Positions 8,127 to 17,127 of a stretch of 50,671 bases of DNA are shown one piece after another. The notes under the pieces are model-generated. The model saw nothing but the letters and a program-made list of their open reading frames with translations. It did no database searches and was not told the DNA's origin. The stretch comes from JBHHYS01 sp046757645 (GTDB taxonomy: Bacteria; Acidobacteriota; Terriglobia; Acidiferrales; 2-02-FULL-67-57). The number at the start of each line of letters is the position of its first letter. The first letter of the stretch is position 1. Position numbers and translations under genes: made by a program. The stretch covers positions 1 to 50,671 of the forward strand of contig JBHHYS010000003.1 in assembly GCA_046757645.1 (NCBI GenBank), given 5' to 3'.

Positions 8127-11100
8127 TCAGAATGTGAAGCGCAGCGCAAACTGAACCTGGCGCGGATTGGAAATCGCCCGCGGGGTCCCGAAAGCCGGGT
8201 TCGGCGATCCCTCCTGGAAGAAGGGACCTGACCCGCAGACGGCGGGACCGCCGACGGGGCAGAAGTCGGCGGCTCCGTACACGGTATTGAAAAAGCGGAT
8301 GTTCAGGGTATTGAGCACATTGAAGACTTCGCCAAGGAGTTCGACGTCCACCTTTTCGCTCAGGCGGACCGTCCGCGAGACCCGGAGGTCCAAGCTGTAG
8401 AGGCCATCCCCTTCGAACGTGTTCCTCGGTTCGATGCCCACGCGGTCATTCACGCCGAAGATGTCGCCGTTGGCGTCAAATCCGGCAAATTTGGTGAAAA
8501 AGTGAGCTGACTGTAGGGTGAGGATGGTGCCGAACTGGAAATCGTTCACCAGAGGATGGACGTTTGAGGGACCGGCGATGGTGGCGTTGGCCACGAAGCG
8601 CTGGGCGGCATGGTCGGAGGAGAGGGCGCGCTCCAGGTCAAAGCGGGCGCTGTTCTGCGGGATGAGCACGAAGCTTGGATTGGGGCCGTCGTCGAAGGTT
8701 TTTGACCAGGTGTAGCTGACCCCAAAGCCGAAATGGCGACTGAAGCGCTTGTTGACCGTCAGCAAGAGGCCATCGAAAACCGACCTCCAGCGGGAATCGG
8801 CCTCAAAATACACGGCGAAGCGGGGATCGCGTGTGCCGGGGATGCCAGGGGCTGCGAAGTAGGTGTTCTTCACGCCGGTGTTCCCCTGGGAATCGTGGAC
8901 CAGCACCTGCCCGCTGGGGTCGGGCTGGTTGACGTTGAAGAAGCTGCCCAAGTGAATCCCTTTTACGCGCAGGTAACTGACGTTGACCAGCAAGTCCCTC
9001 ACCGGCTCCAGTTCGAACCCCAAACTCATCTGAATGGCGTAGGGGGCCTGGTGGTCGCGGGCGAACCGGACGATCACGGCGTCCCCCAGGAAACCGCAGG
9101 TGGAGAGGAAGCCGCTGGGGCAGAACCCCGCCGCTACGGCGTCGGGATAGGTTCCAGACTGCAACAGGGAGGTGAGCACCAGGTTGGTGATGAACGGCGC
9201 GCTCGCAAAGGCGAAGAGCCGGGTGTTTGCGTTCAGGTCGTCTTCCTTGGCTTCTCGTCCGGGGAAGGCGCCCAAGACGCCGCCGCAAGAGGGAATCTGG
9301 CACATCAGGAGAGGCGAGGGGATAATCCCGTGGAAGATGCCGGCGCCGCCCCGGATGACCAGATTGGCCTTGGTCCCCAGGTTGTAGGCAAAGCCAAAGC
9401 GGGGATCGACGTTGTTCAGATCGTTGTTGAGCGCCGCCTGCCGCCAGGTTTCCCATTCGTAGCGCACGCCGAAGTTCAAGGTCAGATTGGACGTCGCCCG
9501 CCACTTGTCCTGAACGAAGAGCCCGTTATAGGTGTGGTCCAGCGTGCCTTTGGCCAGATTGCGGATTGCGTCGGGAATTCCACCGGCCTGGAACACGGCG
9601 GTGCCGCTGGGGAGCAGGGTGGGCTCGGTGAAATTGCTGGCGGGATCGTTTCTCTGGAAGAAGATCACGAAGGGCGCGCCCGCTTCATAGCTGAACGGGC
9701 AATCGGCGGCCCGCAGGCAGGCAAAGGTAGCCTCAAAGGGGTAGAAGAGCGGGAACGATTCGGTGGTGCGGACGAAGTTGAAATTCCCCCCGAAACTCAT
9801 CATATGTTTGCCCCGGGTCAGGGTTACCTTATCCACCAACTCGAAGCGGCTCTCCCGGTAGAAGTCCGGGTTGCCGCGGTTGACGCCGGTGGTGAAAAGA
9901 TTGGCGATCTCCAAATGGGGCTCCCCGGCGACCGCGGGGAAATCAAAGGTGCGGCGGGCGAACTGACCCCGAAGCTCGTTGAGGAAGGTGGGGGAAAACG
10001 TGGAGGTGAGGTTGACCACCAGAGACTGGTCACGGAAGAAGTTATTCCTGAAGGTCGAGGGGGCGTCAAAGCCATCGTTCAAGGGCGATTGGTTGTTGAA
10101 GCGTCCGTCATTAAAGAAGTACCGCCCGGACACTAAGTGGACATCCGACAAGGCATAGTCCAGCTTGGCGAGAAGGTTATCGGTATTGGCGGTTCGGGTG
10201 ACGAAGAGATTTTCCGGCTGCAACCCGAAGGCAATCTTGGCCTGGTTGACCGTGTCGATGCTGGTGAACAGGGCGGAATTGTAAAAGGGGGACTCGCGGC
10301 GACGTTGCCCTTCGTAGTTGCCGAAAAAGAAGAGCTTGTCTTTCACCAGAGGGCCGCCCAGGGCGAAGCCGAACTGGTTCTGCTGGAGTTTGGTCAATCC
10401 GGGCTGGGAGAGGATGCTTTTGGCATTCAAGGCATCGTTTTGAAAAAACTCGTAGACCGATCCATGGAGCTCATTGGTTCCGCTCTTGGTGATGATGTTG
10501 ACGATCCCCCCCACCGCCCGGCCAAACTCGGCGCTGTAACTGCTGTTGATGACCTGAAATTCCCGCACCGCGTCCTGCGACGGGGTGGTCTTGTGAATGC
10601 CCGAGGCCGTGGAAATATTGTCCGCCCCGTCGACGGCCACGAAGTTGAAATGAATATTCTGGCCACCAAAGGCAAGTTTGGTGACGGGTTCGACGATCAC
10701 GTCCGTGCTGCCGGAGGTGGTTTCTCCGATGGACACGCCGGGGGCCAGCAGGGTGAAATCAATGAATTGCCGACCATTCACCGGCAAGGTGTCGATTTGC
10801 TTCTCCACAATGACGGAACTGACGGCGGTTCGCGTCGGCTCCAACAAGGCTCCGCCCGCTTCGACAACCACCTCCTGGGTCAGTTCGCCAATCTCCAGGG
10901 TAAAGTCAAATCGCGCTGTTCGGCCAATTTCCAGGGTCACTTTCTTGACCTCGCGCCGGAACCCAGCCAGCTCCGCCGTGACCGTGTAGTCGCCGACGGG
11001 TAAGAGCGCAATCCGGTATTCGCCCACCTCGGACGTGGTGGCGGAACGCGAAAGCCCGGTGCTGGTATTGACGGCGGTCACCGTAGCCCCGGGAAGGACG

Positions 11101-11225
11101 GCGCCGGAAGTGTCCAACACCTGCCCTTCCAGCGCAGCCGTGATCGTCTGCGCCCTCGTCGGAAGAGAACCAGCGATCAACAGGAGGAAGACTGCCAATA
11201 CAACCAGAAAGGATTCCCTCTTCAT
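8127..11225 (-). CDS. Oar-like TonB-dependent receptor with carboxypeptidase-regulatory-like domain
   Basis: Outer-membrane beta-barrel receptor of about 1032 aa. A signal peptide (MKRESFLVVLAVFLLL, ending at about TRAQ) precedes a carboxypeptidase-regulatory-like beta sandwich (GQVLDTSGAVLPGATVTAV to about residue 100). A plug domain follows (TLPVNGRQFIDFTLLAPGV; VINSSYSAEFGRAVGGIVNI), then a long barrel that ends in the aromatic-terminated strand FALRFTF. This is the SusC-independent Oar/TonB family that is expanded in Acidobacteriota. I chose the ATG at 11225 because GGGGGGTGAG lies just upstream and the signal peptide starts there. Cys pairs in the loops (for example around residues 480-490) may be disulfides. 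The substrate is unknown, and no TonB/ExbBD genes are nearby. Confidence 0.93.
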   Translation of the reverse strand: MKRESFLVVLAVFLLLIAGSLPTRAQTITAALEGQVLDTSGAVLPGATVTAVNTSTGLSRSATTSEVGEYRIALLPVGDYTVTAELAGFRREVKKVTLEIGRTARFDFTLEIGELTQEVVVEAGGALLEPTRTAVSSVIVEKQIDTLPVNGRQFIDFTLLAPGVSIGETTSGSTDVIVEPVTKLAFGGQNIHFNFVAVDGADNISTASGIHKTTPSQDAVREFQVINSSYSAEFGRAVGGIVNIITKSGTNELHGSVYEFFQNDALNAKSILSQPGLTKLQQNQFGFALGGPLVKDKLFFFGNYEGQRRRESPFYNSALFTSIDTVNQAKIAFGLQPENLFVTRTANTDNLLAKLDYALSDVHLVSGRYFFNDGRFNNQSPLNDGFDAPSTFRNNFFRDQSLVVNLTSTFSPTFLNELRGQFARRTFDFPAVAGEPHLEIANLFTTGVNRGNPDFYRESRFELVDKVTLTRGKHMMSFGGNFNFVRTTESFPLFYPFEATFACLRAADCPFSYEAGAPFVIFFQRNDPASNFTEPTLLPSGTAVFQAGGIPDAIRNLAKGTLDHTYNGLFVQDKWRATSNLTLNFGVRYEWETWRQAALNNDLNNVDPRFGFAYNLGTKANLVIRGGAGIFHGIIPSPLLMCQIPSCGGVLGAFPGREAKEDDLNANTRLFAFASAPFITNLVLTSLLQSGTYPDAVAAGFCPSGFLSTCGFLGDAVIVRFARDHQAPYAIQMSLGFELEPVRDLLVNVSYLRVKGIHLGSFFNVNQPDPSGQVLVHDSQGNTGVKNTYFAAPGIPGTRDPRFAVYFEADSRWRSVFDGLLLTVNKRFSRHFGFGVSYTWSKTFDDGPNPSFVLIPQNSARFDLERALSSDHAAQRFVANATIAGPSNVHPLVNDFQFGTILTLQSAHFFTKFAGFDANGDIFGVNDRVGIEPRNTFEGDGLYSLDLRVSRTVRLSEKVDVELLGEVFNVLNTLNIRFFNTVYGAADFCPVGGPAVCGSGPFFQEGSPNPAFGTPRAISNPRQVQFALRFTF

Positions 11226-11278
11226 TGGCTCACCCCCCAAAGCTAAACCCATCTGCGGGCTGTGCACGGATGGGACGT

Positions 11279-11307
11279 CTTGTACAACAGGCGGATTCTC
11301 TTGTCAA
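11279..11307 (-). promoter_or_regulatory. sigma70-type promoter of the first TonB receptor
   Basis: On the minus strand a perfect -35 TTGACA (11302-11307) is followed by a 17-bp spacer and a -10-like TACAAG (11279-11284). This gives a predicted leader of about 45-50 nt before the ATG at 11225. A GACGTC palindrome lies at the predicted transcription start. Confidence 0.55.
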
Positions 11308-11439
11308 CGTTGGTTTTTTCGCCGCCGAAGTGTCGTAGCTGCCTAGGGAGAATTTGTCGCACCAGCCGGAGCGCCCCGCCGTCAATGGCGCGCGCCAGCA
11401 GCTGCTGGAGGAATGGGCCACGGCTCTCACCGGCAAGAA

Positions 11440-12075
11440 TCAACGCCGATGGCGACGATATTCACGCAGGCAGATGCGGTAGGAGGTGCGGGTGTTGAAA
11501 TCCTGCCAGATGGCCGGCGTGCCTACCGACACCAACTTGACCCGCCTCTTCTCGCCACCCACCACCTCTTTGGCCGTTTGGGCGTTTGCCAGTTCGTCGC
11601 GCATTTCGGGTGAGAAAATCACCGGGTGCCCTTGCCGGCCACGGAAGGTCGGAACGACGATCGCGTGCCGCTTGAGTTTGTCTCTGAAAGCAACCACCAG
11701 TCGGCGAATCACCCGCGGCGTCAGCAGTGGATAGTCCACCGGATGGAGCATAAAGGCAGCCCCCGGCGGCACCCGCCGAAGTCCGGCCAACAGCGATGCG
11801 AGCTGGCCGGAGCGCCAGTGGCGATTGACCACAACACAGACACCCGGCGGCATCGCCCGGCGAATCCGAGCCGCCTGGTAACCGAGGACGACGATCGGCC
11901 GCGGCAGGCCGGAGCAGTTTTCAACGGCAATCGCCAGCGCGCTCCTCCGGTCGAATTGTGCCAGTGCCTGCGGAAATCCAAGCCGGGGGGATTTTCCCGC
12001 GGCGAGAAGGATGGGAAAGATATTGGCTTTGGGGGTCACTGTGGCCGACAGCCCGCGCTGGGATGAGCGGCCCAC
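11440..12075 (-). CDS. MobA-like nucleotidyltransferase family protein, degenerate signature
   Basis: 211 aa with the Rossmann-like GT-A nucleotidyltransferase fold of the MobA/MocA group. The start of the fold (ILLAAGKSPRLG) and the metal-binding region HPVDYPLLTP are clear, as is GRQGHPVIFSPEMRDEL. The usual LAAGxSxRMGxPKxLL signature is altered: here GFPQALAQF has Gln where the nucleotide-contacting Lys is expected. It may therefore be inactive or use another substrate. It lies upstream of, and on the same strand as, the TonB receptor but 214 bp away with its own promoter between. The GTG start at 12075 is uncertain; GTG at 12039 is an alternative. Confidence 0.65.
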   Translation of the reverse strand: MGRSSQRGLSATVTPKANIFPILLAAGKSPRLGFPQALAQFDRRSALAIAVENCSGLPRPIVVLGYQAARIRRAMPPGVCVVVNRHWRSGQLASLLAGLRRVPPGAAFMLHPVDYPLLTPRVIRRLVVAFRDKLKRHAIVVPTFRGRQGHPVIFSPEMRDELANAQTAKEVVGGEKRRVKLVSVGTPAIWQDFNTRTSYRICLREYRRHRR

Positions 12076-12196
12076 TCCTCGAATTCAAGCGAGCGCCGCC
12101 CTTCGGCGGCTAGTCCCACCCCCGAAACGCCGGCGATTTGCCCGGCGGGTCGGCCGGGCCCGGAAAACGGCTGCGCGCCCATACGCTGATCCTGCC

Positions 12197-12225
12197 TTGA
12201 CTCTATCATTAGCGCGATGTAGTAG
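12197..12225 (+). promoter_or_regulatory. possible promoter of the M24/F420 gene run
   Basis: TTGACT at 12197-12202, a 17-bp spacer, then TAGTAG at 12220-12225 (a 3 of 6 match to a -10). It lies about 90 bp before the ATG of the first gene of the run and just upstream of an inverted repeat. Weak in the -10. Confidence 0.35.
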
Positions 12226-12229
12226 TAAT

Positions 12230-12306
12230 CGCCTCAATGGCGTGGCTCTGCTGGGCCGCTCAAGACGCCGGGCGCGGCAGACTTCTTCGTCATAGCGATT
12301 GAGGCG
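12230..12306. promoter_or_regulatory. inverted repeat in the leader of the M24/F420 gene run
   Basis: CGCCTCAAT at 12230-12238 is exactly repeated in inverse as ATTGAGGCG at 12298-12306, ending 8 bp before the ATG at 12315. It could be a looped operator or a leader hairpin that masks the ribosome-binding region. No regulator gene is adjacent. Confidence 0.4.
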
Positions 12307-12314
12307 CTCATCCG

Positions 12315-13454
12315 ATGGTAAGCCGTGCGGAAATCGAGCGACGGTATAAGAATATCCGTTCTCGGATGGAACAGGAGGGGGTTGACGCCCTCATCGTGTG
12401 CGGCAATCAGTATACGGGCTTTGAGGGCGCGGTGCGCTACGTTTCCGGTTTTGAGATTGTTCATCGCTACGTCTACGTCTTGCTGCCATTCGACGCCGAT
12501 CCCCTGCTGGTTTTCCCCACCGAAGCCCGCTTTATCGGAGACAAGAGCAAACCCTGGGTGAGAGAGCATGTCTGGGCCGAGGTGCCTGGGCAATGGCTGC
12601 GGAACTACGCGGACGCTAACAACTGGAAGCGGCTGGGGGTGTACGGCTTGGATTACATAATGACCGTGCGCGACTTCCGCCAGCTGGCCCGAGGCGGCTT
12701 TGACCTCCTACCGTTTGACTATCAGTTCGACATGGCCCGGGCGGTCAAAAGCGAAGAGGAACTCGGCTACATCCGCGATAGCATGGCCATCATCGTGGAC
12801 GGCTTCTGGGCTCTCCTGGAGGCCTACGAGCCCGGTAAAACCGATGCGGAGATTATGGCCCCCACGGTGGAACTTTTCTTCCTTCGCGGAGCTGGTCCTC
12901 GAATGATGAACATCGTGCTCTCCGGAACGGAAGGCGAGGCCGAAGCCCATTTCAAGATTCCGGGCAAGCGAATTGTGAAGCCCGATGACCTGATGCTGTA
13001 CTCGCTGGAAGTTACCGGGGCGGAGGGCTACTGGGTGGAATTTTCTCGACCCATTATCCGAGAGAACGTCAGCGCCCGCACCGCCGCGATGAAGGAGATT
13101 TATCCGGAGGCCCTGGAAGCTGCCCGGCGGCGGATGCGGGAGGGGGAACGGGCCAGCAGCGTTCATCAGGCGTTTGCGGAGATCTTCACTCGACATGGTT
13201 TTGGTCTCGGGCATCTCTCCGGCCACTCCATCGGCACAACCATGATCGAGCATCCGAAGATTGGAGCCGACAGTGACACTGAGCTCCGGGAAAATATGAT
13301 CTTCGCCTTTCACCCGCAGATCGTGGACAAAGAAGGCAAGGTATGCTTGTACACCCAGGACACCTATAGAATCGGCCCGAAGGAGGGGGAGTCTCTCGCA
13401 GATGTCCCTTGGCGTTTCTTCACGGGCGAGGAAACCCGGCGTGATCGGCTGTGA
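12315..13454 (+). CDS. M24 (Xaa-Pro aminopeptidase/creatinase-like) homologue lacking metal ligands
   Basis: 379 aa with an N-terminal creatinase-type domain (MEQEGVDALIVCG onward) and a C-terminal pita-bread domain. The conserved His region is present (FGLGHLSGHSIGTTMIEHP). The metal-binding acids are not: the position of the first Asp pair reads LYSLEVTGAEGYWVEFSRP, and the Glu position near the end reads MIFAFHPQI. This matches creatinase-type members, which need no metal, rather than active aminopeptidases. It lies 56 bp upstream of cofG on the same strand, so it may be cotranscribed with the F420 genes. Which compound it hydrolyses, if any, cannot be told. Confidence 0.75.
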   Translation: MVSRAEIERRYKNIRSRMEQEGVDALIVCGNQYTGFEGAVRYVSGFEIVHRYVYVLLPFDADPLLVFPTEARFIGDKSKPWVREHVWAEVPGQWLRNYADANNWKRLGVYGLDYIMTVRDFRQLARGGFDLLPFDYQFDMARAVKSEEELGYIRDSMAIIVDGFWALLEAYEPGKTDAEIMAPTVELFFLRGAGPRMMNIVLSGTEGEAEAHFKIPGKRIVKPDDLMLYSLEVTGAEGYWVEFSRPIIRENVSARTAAMKEIYPEALEAARRRMREGERASSVHQAFAEIFTRHGFGLGHLSGHSIGTTMIEHPKIGADSDTELRENMIFAFHPQIVDKEGKVCLYTQDTYRIGPKEGESLADVPWRFFTGEETRRDRL

Positions 13455-13510
13455 AGCTTTTCCTGATGGGCGGGCGCATCGCCCGCGGCGGTGGGACAAC
13501 CGCCTGGTGA

Positions 13511-14737
13511 GTGGCAAACGTGGATAGCCCGGACGCGAGCGCGGCCGTGTACCCGCCCCGCACGGTGGGGATGAACTCTTTGCGGCCCACCCTGGATGAG
13601 GTGCGGGCCGGCTTGCCCCTCTCGCGGGAGATGGCCTACCGGCTGATCCGTTGCGGCGACGATGAGCTGCCGGAGCTTCTCGCGGCGGCGGTGGCGCTCC
13701 GAGAGCGCTTCAAGCCAGGAATTATCACCTATTCGCGGAAGGTCTTCCTCCCGCTGACGAACCTCTGTCGCGATTACTGCGGGTATTGCACATTCCGCCG
13801 GGATCCGCACCAGGCCGGGGCGCAGACCATGACGCCGGAGGAAGTGCTGGAAGTAGCCACCGCGGGCGAGAAGCTGGGCTGCCGGGAGGCTCTCTTCAGT
13901 CTCGGCGACAAGCCGGAACTCGCCTTTCCGGAAATGCGCGCTTGGCTGCACGAGCGGGGCTACAAGTCCACACTGCATTATCTGGAAGCGATGTGCGAAC
14001 TGGTTCTGCGAAAGACCAATCTCCTGCCGCACGCCAATCCCGGCCTGATGAGTGCCGCCTGGCTGAGGCGTCTGCGGGCTTACAATCCCAGTCTGGGTCT
14101 GATGGTGGAAACGACCGGTGGGGCTCTGCTCCGCCCGGGAGCGGCGCACGCGCGCGCCCCGGACAAGGTTCCGGCGCTTCGTCGGCAAACCATCGAAGAG
14201 GCCGGCAAACTAGGCATCCCTTTTACGACCGGGCTGCTGATCGGTATTGGCGAAACCCCCGCGGATCGCATCGACACCCTGCTCATGCTGCAAGAGCTTC
14301 ATCGCCGCTACGGGCACATCCAAGAGGTCATCATCCAAAATTTCCGCGCCAAGCCCACCATCCCGATGCGGAACTGGCTCGAGCCCTCGCGCGGCGAAAT
14401 GTTGCGGACGGTGGCGGTCGCCCGCTTACTTCTGGGCAATATGAACATCCAAGCGCCGCCCAACTTGAGCGCCCCTCACTATGAGGAGCTGCTCTCGGCG
14501 GGCATCAACGACTGGGGCGGCATTTCGCCGCTCACCCCCGATTTCATCAACCCGGAAGCCCCCTGGCCCCACCTGGAAGAGCTCAAGCGACGCACCGAAG
14601 CGGCGGGCTATCGGGTGAAACAACGGCTTCCGGTCTATCCGGAGTTCCTTTCCGCGGTGACGGCCACCCCCGGCCTGCTGGCCGAGAAAGCGTTGGCCGC
14701 CGCCGACCCCCACGGCTACGCCCGGAGGGCAGAATGA
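13511..14737 (+). CDS. cofG: 7,8-didemethyl-8-hydroxy-5-deazariboflavin (FO) synthase subunit CofG
   Basis: Radical SAM enzyme that, with CofH, builds the deazaflavin chromophore FO from tyrosine and a ribityl-uracil precursor. The CxxxCxxC cluster motif is at residues 86, 90 and 93 (CRDYCGYC), after the strand GIITYSRKVFLPLTNLCRDYC. The pieces KPTIPMRNWLEPS and LSAGINDWGGISPLTPDFINPE are typical of CofG. Length (408 aa) is slightly above the norm because of the N-terminus: the GTG at 13511 gives 20 extra residues compared with the ATG at 13571. The gene overlaps cofD by 4 bp (ATGA), indicating tight translational coupling. Confidence 0.93.
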   Translation: MANVDSPDASAAVYPPRTVGMNSLRPTLDEVRAGLPLSREMAYRLIRCGDDELPELLAAAVALRERFKPGIITYSRKVFLPLTNLCRDYCGYCTFRRDPHQAGAQTMTPEEVLEVATAGEKLGCREALFSLGDKPELAFPEMRAWLHERGYKSTLHYLEAMCELVLRKTNLLPHANPGLMSAAWLRRLRAYNPSLGLMVETTGGALLRPGAAHARAPDKVPALRRQTIEEAGKLGIPFTTGLLIGIGETPADRIDTLLMLQELHRRYGHIQEVIIQNFRAKPTIPMRNWLEPSRGEMLRTVAVARLLLGNMNIQAPPNLSAPHYEELLSAGINDWGGISPLTPDFINPEAPWPHLEELKRRTEAAGYRVKQRLPVYPEFLSAVTATPGLLAEKALAAADPHGYARRAE

Positions 14738-15687
14738 TCGTCGTCCTCACGGGCGGCACCGGCGGGGCCAAGTTTGCCGACGGGCTGAAGCAGGTCGTAC
14801 CGCCCCGCGAACTCACGGCTGTGGTCAACACGGGCGACGATTTTCTCTGGTGGGGTCTGCCTGTTTCTCCCGACTTGGATTCCATCACCTACGCGCTGGC
14901 CGGCTTGCTGAGTCAGGAGCGCGGTTGGGGGGTGGAGGGAGACACGTTCCACTGTTGGGAGGCGATGGGGCGACTCGGTGGGCCGAACTGGTTCCAGGTG
15001 GGCGACCGCGACCTGGCCCTGCATTTGATCCGCTCGCAACTGCTGGCCGCGGGCAAAACCCTAACCGAGGCGACCGAGGAGATCACCCACGGCCTGGGAA
15101 TCGCGGCGCGCATTCTCCCTATGACGGACGCGCGGGTGGAAACCCGGGTGGTGACAACGGCGGGCGAACTCGGCTTTGAGGAATACTTCGTGCGTGAGCA
15201 CCATCAGATTCCGGTTCGGGAAATCCGATTCGCCGGAGCGGATGAGGCCGAGCCGGCCCCCGGCGTAGTCGCCGCGATTCACGCCGCCGACGCCATCCTC
15301 CTGGCCCCGAGCAATCCGGTCACAAGCATCGGCCCGATCCTGGCGGTGCCGGGCATCTGCGCAGCGCTGAGGAAAACGCCCGCGCCCATCGGTGCGGTCA
15401 GCCCCATCGTGGGCGGCGCCGCGGTTTCGGGTCCCGCAGCCACGCTGATGAAGGCGCAGGGGCTGCCCGCCTCCATCGAGGGCGTGGCCCAGGCCTATGC
15501 CGACTTCCTCGATGTGTTGATCGTGGACAGGCGCGACGCCGCGGCCGCCGCCGCCGTGGAACGGCTGGGAATCCGCGTCCATTCTACGAAAACCCTTATG
15601 GAGTCGCGCGCGGATAAAGCCGAGCTGGCCCACGCCGCCTGGCAAGTGACGCGCCAGGAGCGGGCTCCGAACCAGATGGCGCGATGA
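14734..15687 (+). CDS. cofD: 2-phospho-L-lactate (or phosphoenolpyruvate) transferase CofD
   Basis: Joins the activated three-carbon moiety made by CofC to FO, giving F420-0 or dehydro-F420-0. The N-terminus MIVVLTGGTGGAKFADGL and the VVNTGDDFLWWGLPVSPDLD block carry the GDP/FO-binding signatures of the CofD/FbiA family. LLAPSNPVTSIGPILAVPG and the SPIVGG motif follow, at 317 aa, the normal length. It overlaps the cofG stop by ATGA and is followed 13 bp later by cofC. Whether the donor is phospholactate or phosphoenolpyruvate cannot be told from the sequence. Confidence 0.95.
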   Translation: MIVVLTGGTGGAKFADGLKQVVPPRELTAVVNTGDDFLWWGLPVSPDLDSITYALAGLLSQERGWGVEGDTFHCWEAMGRLGGPNWFQVGDRDLALHLIRSQLLAAGKTLTEATEEITHGLGIAARILPMTDARVETRVVTTAGELGFEEYFVREHHQIPVREIRFAGADEAEPAPGVVAAIHAADAILLAPSNPVTSIGPILAVPGICAALRKTPAPIGAVSPIVGGAAVSGPAATLMKAQGLPASIEGVAQAYADFLDVLIVDRRDAAAAAAVERLGIRVHSTKTLMESRADKAELAHAAWQVTRQERAPNQMAR

Positions 15688-15700
15688 AGGTCGCCGGGCG

Positions 15701-16357
15701 ATGATACTGGTTCCAGTAAAAAATCTCTCCACCGCCAAGCAGCGGCTTTCGACCGTTCTGAACGGGGCCGAGCGCTCGGCCCTCGCCGAGGCGATGCTCG
15801 AGGACGTTTTGCACACTCTAGCCCGTTGGACCCATCGCCCGCCGGTGGCCGTGGTCACCAGCGACCCGAGGGCGCGCCGGCTGGCGGAACAGTTTTCCTT
15901 CGAGATCATCGAGGATCGAGTCAACCAAGGCGAAAGCGAAGCCATCGCGATGGCTACGCGGATCTGCGAAGCCCGCGGGGCGTCAGACACCGTGGTTCTT
16001 CCCGGAGATATTCCCTTCCTGCAAGTCAGCGAGCTTGAAAGCATATTCGCCGCCGCGCCGGCCCAGGGGGCGCTGCTGGTGCCCTCGGCCGACGGGCGCG
16101 GAACCAACGCGGCGTTGCGAAGACCGCCGGCCCTGTTCCCTTTGCGTTTTGGGGACGCCAGTTTCGAGCGGCATCTGCGGGCGGCACGCGCCACCGGCAA
16201 GCCTTGCGCCATCCTGCGGCTGCCCGGCATCGCACTGGATATTGACACGCCGGCGGATGTGGCTTTGCTGCTCGCCGCCGAAAGCCGCACTCGCACCCAG
16301 CGATTGTTGCGCGCCTGGAACGTGCGGGATCCGCTGCTGGCGGCCAGCAGCCGGTAA
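15701..16357 (+). CDS. cofC: 2-phospho-L-lactate guanylyltransferase CofC (FbiD-like)
   Basis: Nucleotidyltransferase that activates phospholactate or phosphoenolpyruvate with GTP for CofD. The N-terminus ILVPVKNLSTAKQRLS is the CofC signature. The metal-binding Asp lies in VVLPGDIPFL, and the substrate region carries SADGRGTNAALRRPP. Length 218 aa is normal. It sits between cofD (13 bp upstream) and cofE (7 bp downstream), so it belongs to the same transcript. The end (about residues 190-218) is Arg-rich and variable. Confidence 0.93.
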   Translation: MILVPVKNLSTAKQRLSTVLNGAERSALAEAMLEDVLHTLARWTHRPPVAVVTSDPRARRLAEQFSFEIIEDRVNQGESEAIAMATRICEARGASDTVVLPGDIPFLQVSELESIFAAAPAQGALLVPSADGRGTNAALRRPPALFPLRFGDASFERHLRAARATGKPCAILRLPGIALDIDTPADVALLLAAESRTRTQRLLRAWNVRDPLLAASSR

Positions 16358-16364
16358 GACAGCG

Positions 16365-17117
16365 ATGGGAGAGCTGCGGGCCATCCCGGTGCGGGGTATT
16401 GGAGAGATCAAAGCCGGTGAAGCGCTGGCAGAAAAAATCCTGGCGGCCCTCAAGCGGCAGAGGCGCCGACTAATCCGAGGAGATATCCTGGTCGTGACCC
16501 ACAAGGTGGTCTCCAAAGCGGAGGGGCGGGTGGTGCCCCTGGCGCGGGTCAGACCCTCTGCGCGGGCCCGGCGGTGGGCGCGTCGGCACGGCCTCGATGC
16601 CCGGGTGGCCGAACTGGCGTTGTCGCACAGCCGTCGCATAGTGCGGATGCGCCGGGGTATCCTGATCACCGAAACCCGCCACGGTTTTGTTTGCGCCAAT
16701 AGCGGGGTGGATTTGTCCAACGTCGACGGCGGCACCAGCGCCGTCCTGCTCCCGCGGGATCCCGACCGCTCAGCCGCCGTCTTGCATCGTGCTCTCAAAA
16801 GGAAACTCCGCCTGTCGATCCCCGTCATCATCGCCGACAGTTTTGGGCGTCCCTGGCGAGAGGGCTTGTGCCAGGTGGCGGTGGGGGTGGCCGGGATGAA
16901 CGCCTTTCGGGACTTCCGCGGACGGCGCGACCCCTGTGGGTATCGGCTGCGCGTTACGCTGGAGGCGGTGGCGGACGAGCTGGCCGGCTTGGCGGGCCTG
17001 GCGGGCGACAAGCTTTCGCGTACACCCGCGTGCATTGTCCGGGGCTTCCCCTATCGAGGCGGGCGGGGACGGGCGCGGGATCTGATTCGCCCCCGCGGCC
17101 GAGATCTCTTTCGTTGA
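16365..17117 (+). CDS. cofE: coenzyme F420-0:L-glutamate ligase CofE
   Basis: Adds gamma-linked glutamates to F420-0 using GTP. The start ATG at 16365 follows the cofC stop by 7 bp; an open frame extends further upstream but only as an overlap of cofC. Residues 1-20 read MGELRAIPVRGIGEIKAGEA, followed by DILVVTHKVVSKAEGRVVPL and GFVCANSGVDLSNVDGG, the family's metal/GTP-binding region. IADSFGRPWREG comes later. It is the 250-aa single-domain form, as in archaea, without the nitroreductase-like C-terminal domain of actinobacterial FbiB. The step from dehydro-F420-0 would therefore need another reductase if phosphoenolpyruvate is the donor. Confidence 0.94.
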   Translation: MGELRAIPVRGIGEIKAGEALAEKILAALKRQRRRLIRGDILVVTHKVVSKAEGRVVPLARVRPSARARRWARRHGLDARVAELALSHSRRIVRMRRGILITETRHGFVCANSGVDLSNVDGGTSAVLLPRDPDRSAAVLHRALKRKLRLSIPVIIADSFGRPWREGLCQVAVGVAGMNAFRDFRGRRDPCGYRLRVTLEAVADELAGLAGLAGDKLSRTPACIVRGFPYRGGRGRARDLIRPRGRDLFR

Positions 17118-17127
17118 GGAGGCGCTT

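Noticed and set aside
8733..10136. 467-codon open frame antisense to the first TonB receptor
   Set aside because: A shadow frame caused by high third-position GC; it has no family features, while the opposite strand encodes a complete TonB receptor.
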